Below are positions 61,502-64,000 of a stretch of 64,000 bases of DNA, in pieces. The DNA is taken from assembly GCF_002443255.2 (NCBI RefSeq), contig NW_019211455.1, positions 46,398,863 to 46,462,862 on the forward strand. Reading direction: 5' to 3'. The notes beneath the pieces are model-generated. The model was not told where the DNA came from and made no database searches. It saw only the letters and a program-made list of their open reading frames with translations. The stretch comes from Varroa destructor (Eukaryota; Arthropoda; Arachnida; Mesostigmata; Varroidae). The position numbers and the translations under genes were made by a program. Within the stretch, counting starts at the first letter, position 1. The number at the start of each line of letters is the position of its first letter.

Positions 61502-62146
61502 TCATGCGTCGGCTGACGGTTTCCGATTATATCTATGAGTCTGCTGTGAACGCACGCTTTCGAAGCTTCCAGAGCTCGGAGCTCCGACCGTGTTTATATT
61601 CGGCTGCGACACGTGCTGGGTCGCACGAATACGAACTGCCGGCGTGAACGAGCGTCTGGCGTCGTTTGGTCGGGTCACATGCTTGAGAGCCGCACAAGTT
61701 CCTCGGGGCATTCGAATAGCCGGCGAAGACAGATCGAAGCGGTGAGGTTGAAAAGACGGGTTTGGACAAAAAGGCCATGGGTAAATGTGCATCCTCGAAG
61801 AAGGAATTCTTAAGCTGCCCGGGCTCGCGTTTGCGGAGAAAAATAACGTCGTGCAATAGGTGTTAAAGCTTTCGTTGACAGTTGTGTTCGTAGGTATAAA
61901 AGAAGTAGACGTTTTCATTCTGTGGGTTGTGGCGTCGACTGTGAAATCGCTCCTGAAAGGAAAAAGAACGGTGATCACTAACGAAAAAGGTAAAACCGGG
62001 GCGACGTTGCGTTCGATGGTAATAAAATGGAGTTCGAAAGCTATGGGGAGATTTTGACGTTTTGCATGGTCAACATGAAAATGCGGTGGGTGTTTTGCAT
62101 TCGTCAACGAGGTGTTAAAAAGGTTATGAAACCATTCCACAGGCAT
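61502..62146 (-). other. Longest open frame of the window (214 codons), unassigned
   Basis: A minus-strand frame of 214 codons, Pro/Ser/Thr/Arg-rich, overlapped in another minus frame by a 107-codon one (61856-61533) whose third positions are about 60 percent G or C. No domain, signal peptide or transmembrane segment is recognised in either. The shorter frame looks more coding-like (DPTKRRQTLVHAGSS...AAEYKHGRSSELWKLRKR) and has a possible acceptor near 61822. It may be an exon, or a decayed element from which stops have been lost by chance. The plus-strand frames 61613-61813 and 61860-62057 appear to be shadows. Confidence 0.22.
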
Positions 62147-62159
62147 ACAACATATGTTA

Positions 62160-64000
62160 GATTTGGTCGTTCAATTGAAGTAAGCGTGTCACTATGACCA
62201 AATAACGAAAAAAAAACTCTTTGTGCTAAAGAAGATGCATTATATTATTTTTTATCCTAAATTCTGTCGAGTCTTTCATTGGATAAAAGTTATGATACTC
62301 AGATCATGCAGTAGTTTTCACTCTTCCAAACAAAATATGCTCGGATTTTCCACTAAATTGTGATGGGCTTACTAATTTCTACCAGCTATCTTTGTTCGTA
62401 CGTCCGTCGGCTACCAACTACACTGCAACGTTGCTCAAAATGAATCTACACCATCGATGATAGGTCACATTATTCTGAGAGACGTAGGTGGTTACTCGAA
62501 GTTCAGTAACGTCAATTTAGGTCTGTTTCTGCAGTGCACCCAAATGTGTACGCAGTATTAAATAGAGCGCTATTTATCTGACTTTCTCTGCTGTTCTGAT
62601 GTTATGCTGTTGTCAAACTTACTAAGGGGTTATTGTTTGTCTGAACGTCCGACAGCTCCGTTACTCAGTGCATTTCCTCTGAAGCAGGACTAGCATGTTA
62701 CATCACGACTAGCATCAGCAGAATTCGACCTTGCGCAATTCGGCCGATCGGTAAACTAATCTCATTACAAGTACAATGGTTCGGCTTGTGCACATTGTCT
62801 CTTCCTTTTGTCTTCTCTCATATTTACTCAGACGTATTTATGCATTAAATATGGCTTAGTTAAACTGATACTGTTTGGCCTTCACAAATAGAACTCCTCT
62901 ACGTTTCCGTAGCTTTTTTTGCCATATTTGCCAATCAGACAATATGATTATATGTCTCGAATATATATCTGTACATTGTAACGAGCATTCTTGCTGCACT
63001 AGCCTACGTTAGTTACATATGTATATAATTATATACGAAGACGTAGACTTTACATATCGCATCACTTCTTCGCTACGTCGATATCTATTCCTTATAACTG
63101 ACTGCGATTGCGAGATTGGCGAGACGTTTAATTATTATATTGCCCATACATATGTCCATAGGGTCCACACGCCAAGTTCGAGACAAGAGTACATAATCAT
63201 TGTATGGCTATTGTCGGACATTTCAGGCACGTCCAACAATGATGTATGCCAAGAATGGGAATCATAGATGGTTTTTGCATCTTATAATGGTACGCAAGTA
63301 AGTGGAATCCTGAATCAAACCAGCAACCATTTCGTACAAACCAAACGTATCACTGTGCACCGTTAATTATACAGATAGATGGTTAAGACAGCAGATTGTG
63401 TAATAATAATAAGCCTGGTATCGTTTTGGCAAAAGTGACCTAACCTAATACCGTTCGCCCAATATCTTTTGAGAGATGTTCCTAATATTGTAGGACATCC
63501 TAAACGTGTTTAGTTTTTTCGGCCCCTATCTCCTTTCACCTATAGGACATAATCAGGGACAAGGCTCTAACAATTTCAACTAGAGCGGCGCTTTGCTTTG
63601 GCACGTCAGAAAAAACGGAAAGACACTCCAACATTGGCGCCCAAGATCAAGATTACCTGAAGAGACGGGACAAAATAGGATAACATAAAGTTTTGCTGGT
63701 AATTCGATTTTCCTGAAACGGTAACGAGGTCGACTAGGAAAGCAAAAGAACGAGTTGGGGTACAGACCCAAGACACACAACAGCAAAGCAAAAATTTAGG
63801 ACCGAGGTGGCTGAAGCGTCGGGCGATTTTGTCCAATTGGGCGGCTATGTAGGCTCGCGTTAGCGTTATGGGTCAGGAGAGCATCAAGATCCGAGCAGCG
63901 TTATTTGTATCATAGTCATCGATATTGAGTGTATTCGCGGATAATGTAAATTCGAGCGAGGGTAAAAATAGGCAAAATTTCAACAGACCCTAAGTGCGAC
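62160..64000. other. Intergenic, unassigned
   Basis: Only short frames (63019-63267 plus; 63580-63836 minus) without domains. The sequence is AT-leaning. Nothing further seen. Confidence 0.5.

Overview
This is a eukaryotic window, most likely from an arthropod and quite possibly a mite or another chelicerate. The evidence is long AT-rich non-coding tracts with many microsatellites, one compact gene with a GT-AG intron behind a TATA box and a TCAGT-type initiator, and decayed animal transposons (mariner, a Tc1/IS630 relative, an R1-like LINE). The species is not readable from the sequence. There is no operon, ribosome-binding-site logic or CRISPR array. Nearly every open frame longer than 60 codons looks like chance or a transposon relic.

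Only one protein-coding gene is convincing. It lies on the minus strand (promoter near 17262, CDS 16879-16472, poly(A) signal near 16213). It encodes a 135-residue secreted, alpha-helical protein with four cysteines in the mature chain. A 306-bp intron separates a 26-nt leader exon from the coding exon. About 800 bp of small tandem repeats (15630-16423) lie in and behind its 3' side.

Layout. 1-16 kb: intergenic, with a tRNA-like element near 1.75 kb, a decayed R1-like LINE at 2.6-3.6 kb (minus) and a probable Tigger/pogo relic at 7.4-8.15 kb (plus). 16-17.3 kb: the gene. 17.3-36 kb: intergenic, with a possible reverse-transcriptase trace at 20.2-20.75 kb, a THAP-like relic and a candidate exon near 23.3-23.65 kb, a tRNA-like element at 25.7 kb and a very AT-rich block at 27.2-27.6 kb. 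32-35.2 kb holds two copies of a dispersed repeat linked to microsatellites, one ending in a near-perfect TC/TA/GA palindrome. 36.7-38 kb: a Tc1/IS630-family relic (minus) next to a mariner relic (plus). 38-51 kb: mostly unassigned, with a LINE endonuclease-like fragment near 49 kb. 51.1-51.5 kb: a second LINE reverse-transcriptase relic. 59.3-60.65 kb: a third repeat copy followed by an almost complete but broken mariner (minus). 61.1-62.15 kb: a GC-richer island with the longest open frame in the window (214 codons), unassigned.

The transposon calls come from reading conserved motifs across several frames by eye. They are relics with stops and frameshifts; none looks active. Family names are given only where a run of diagnostic motifs appears in the right order.
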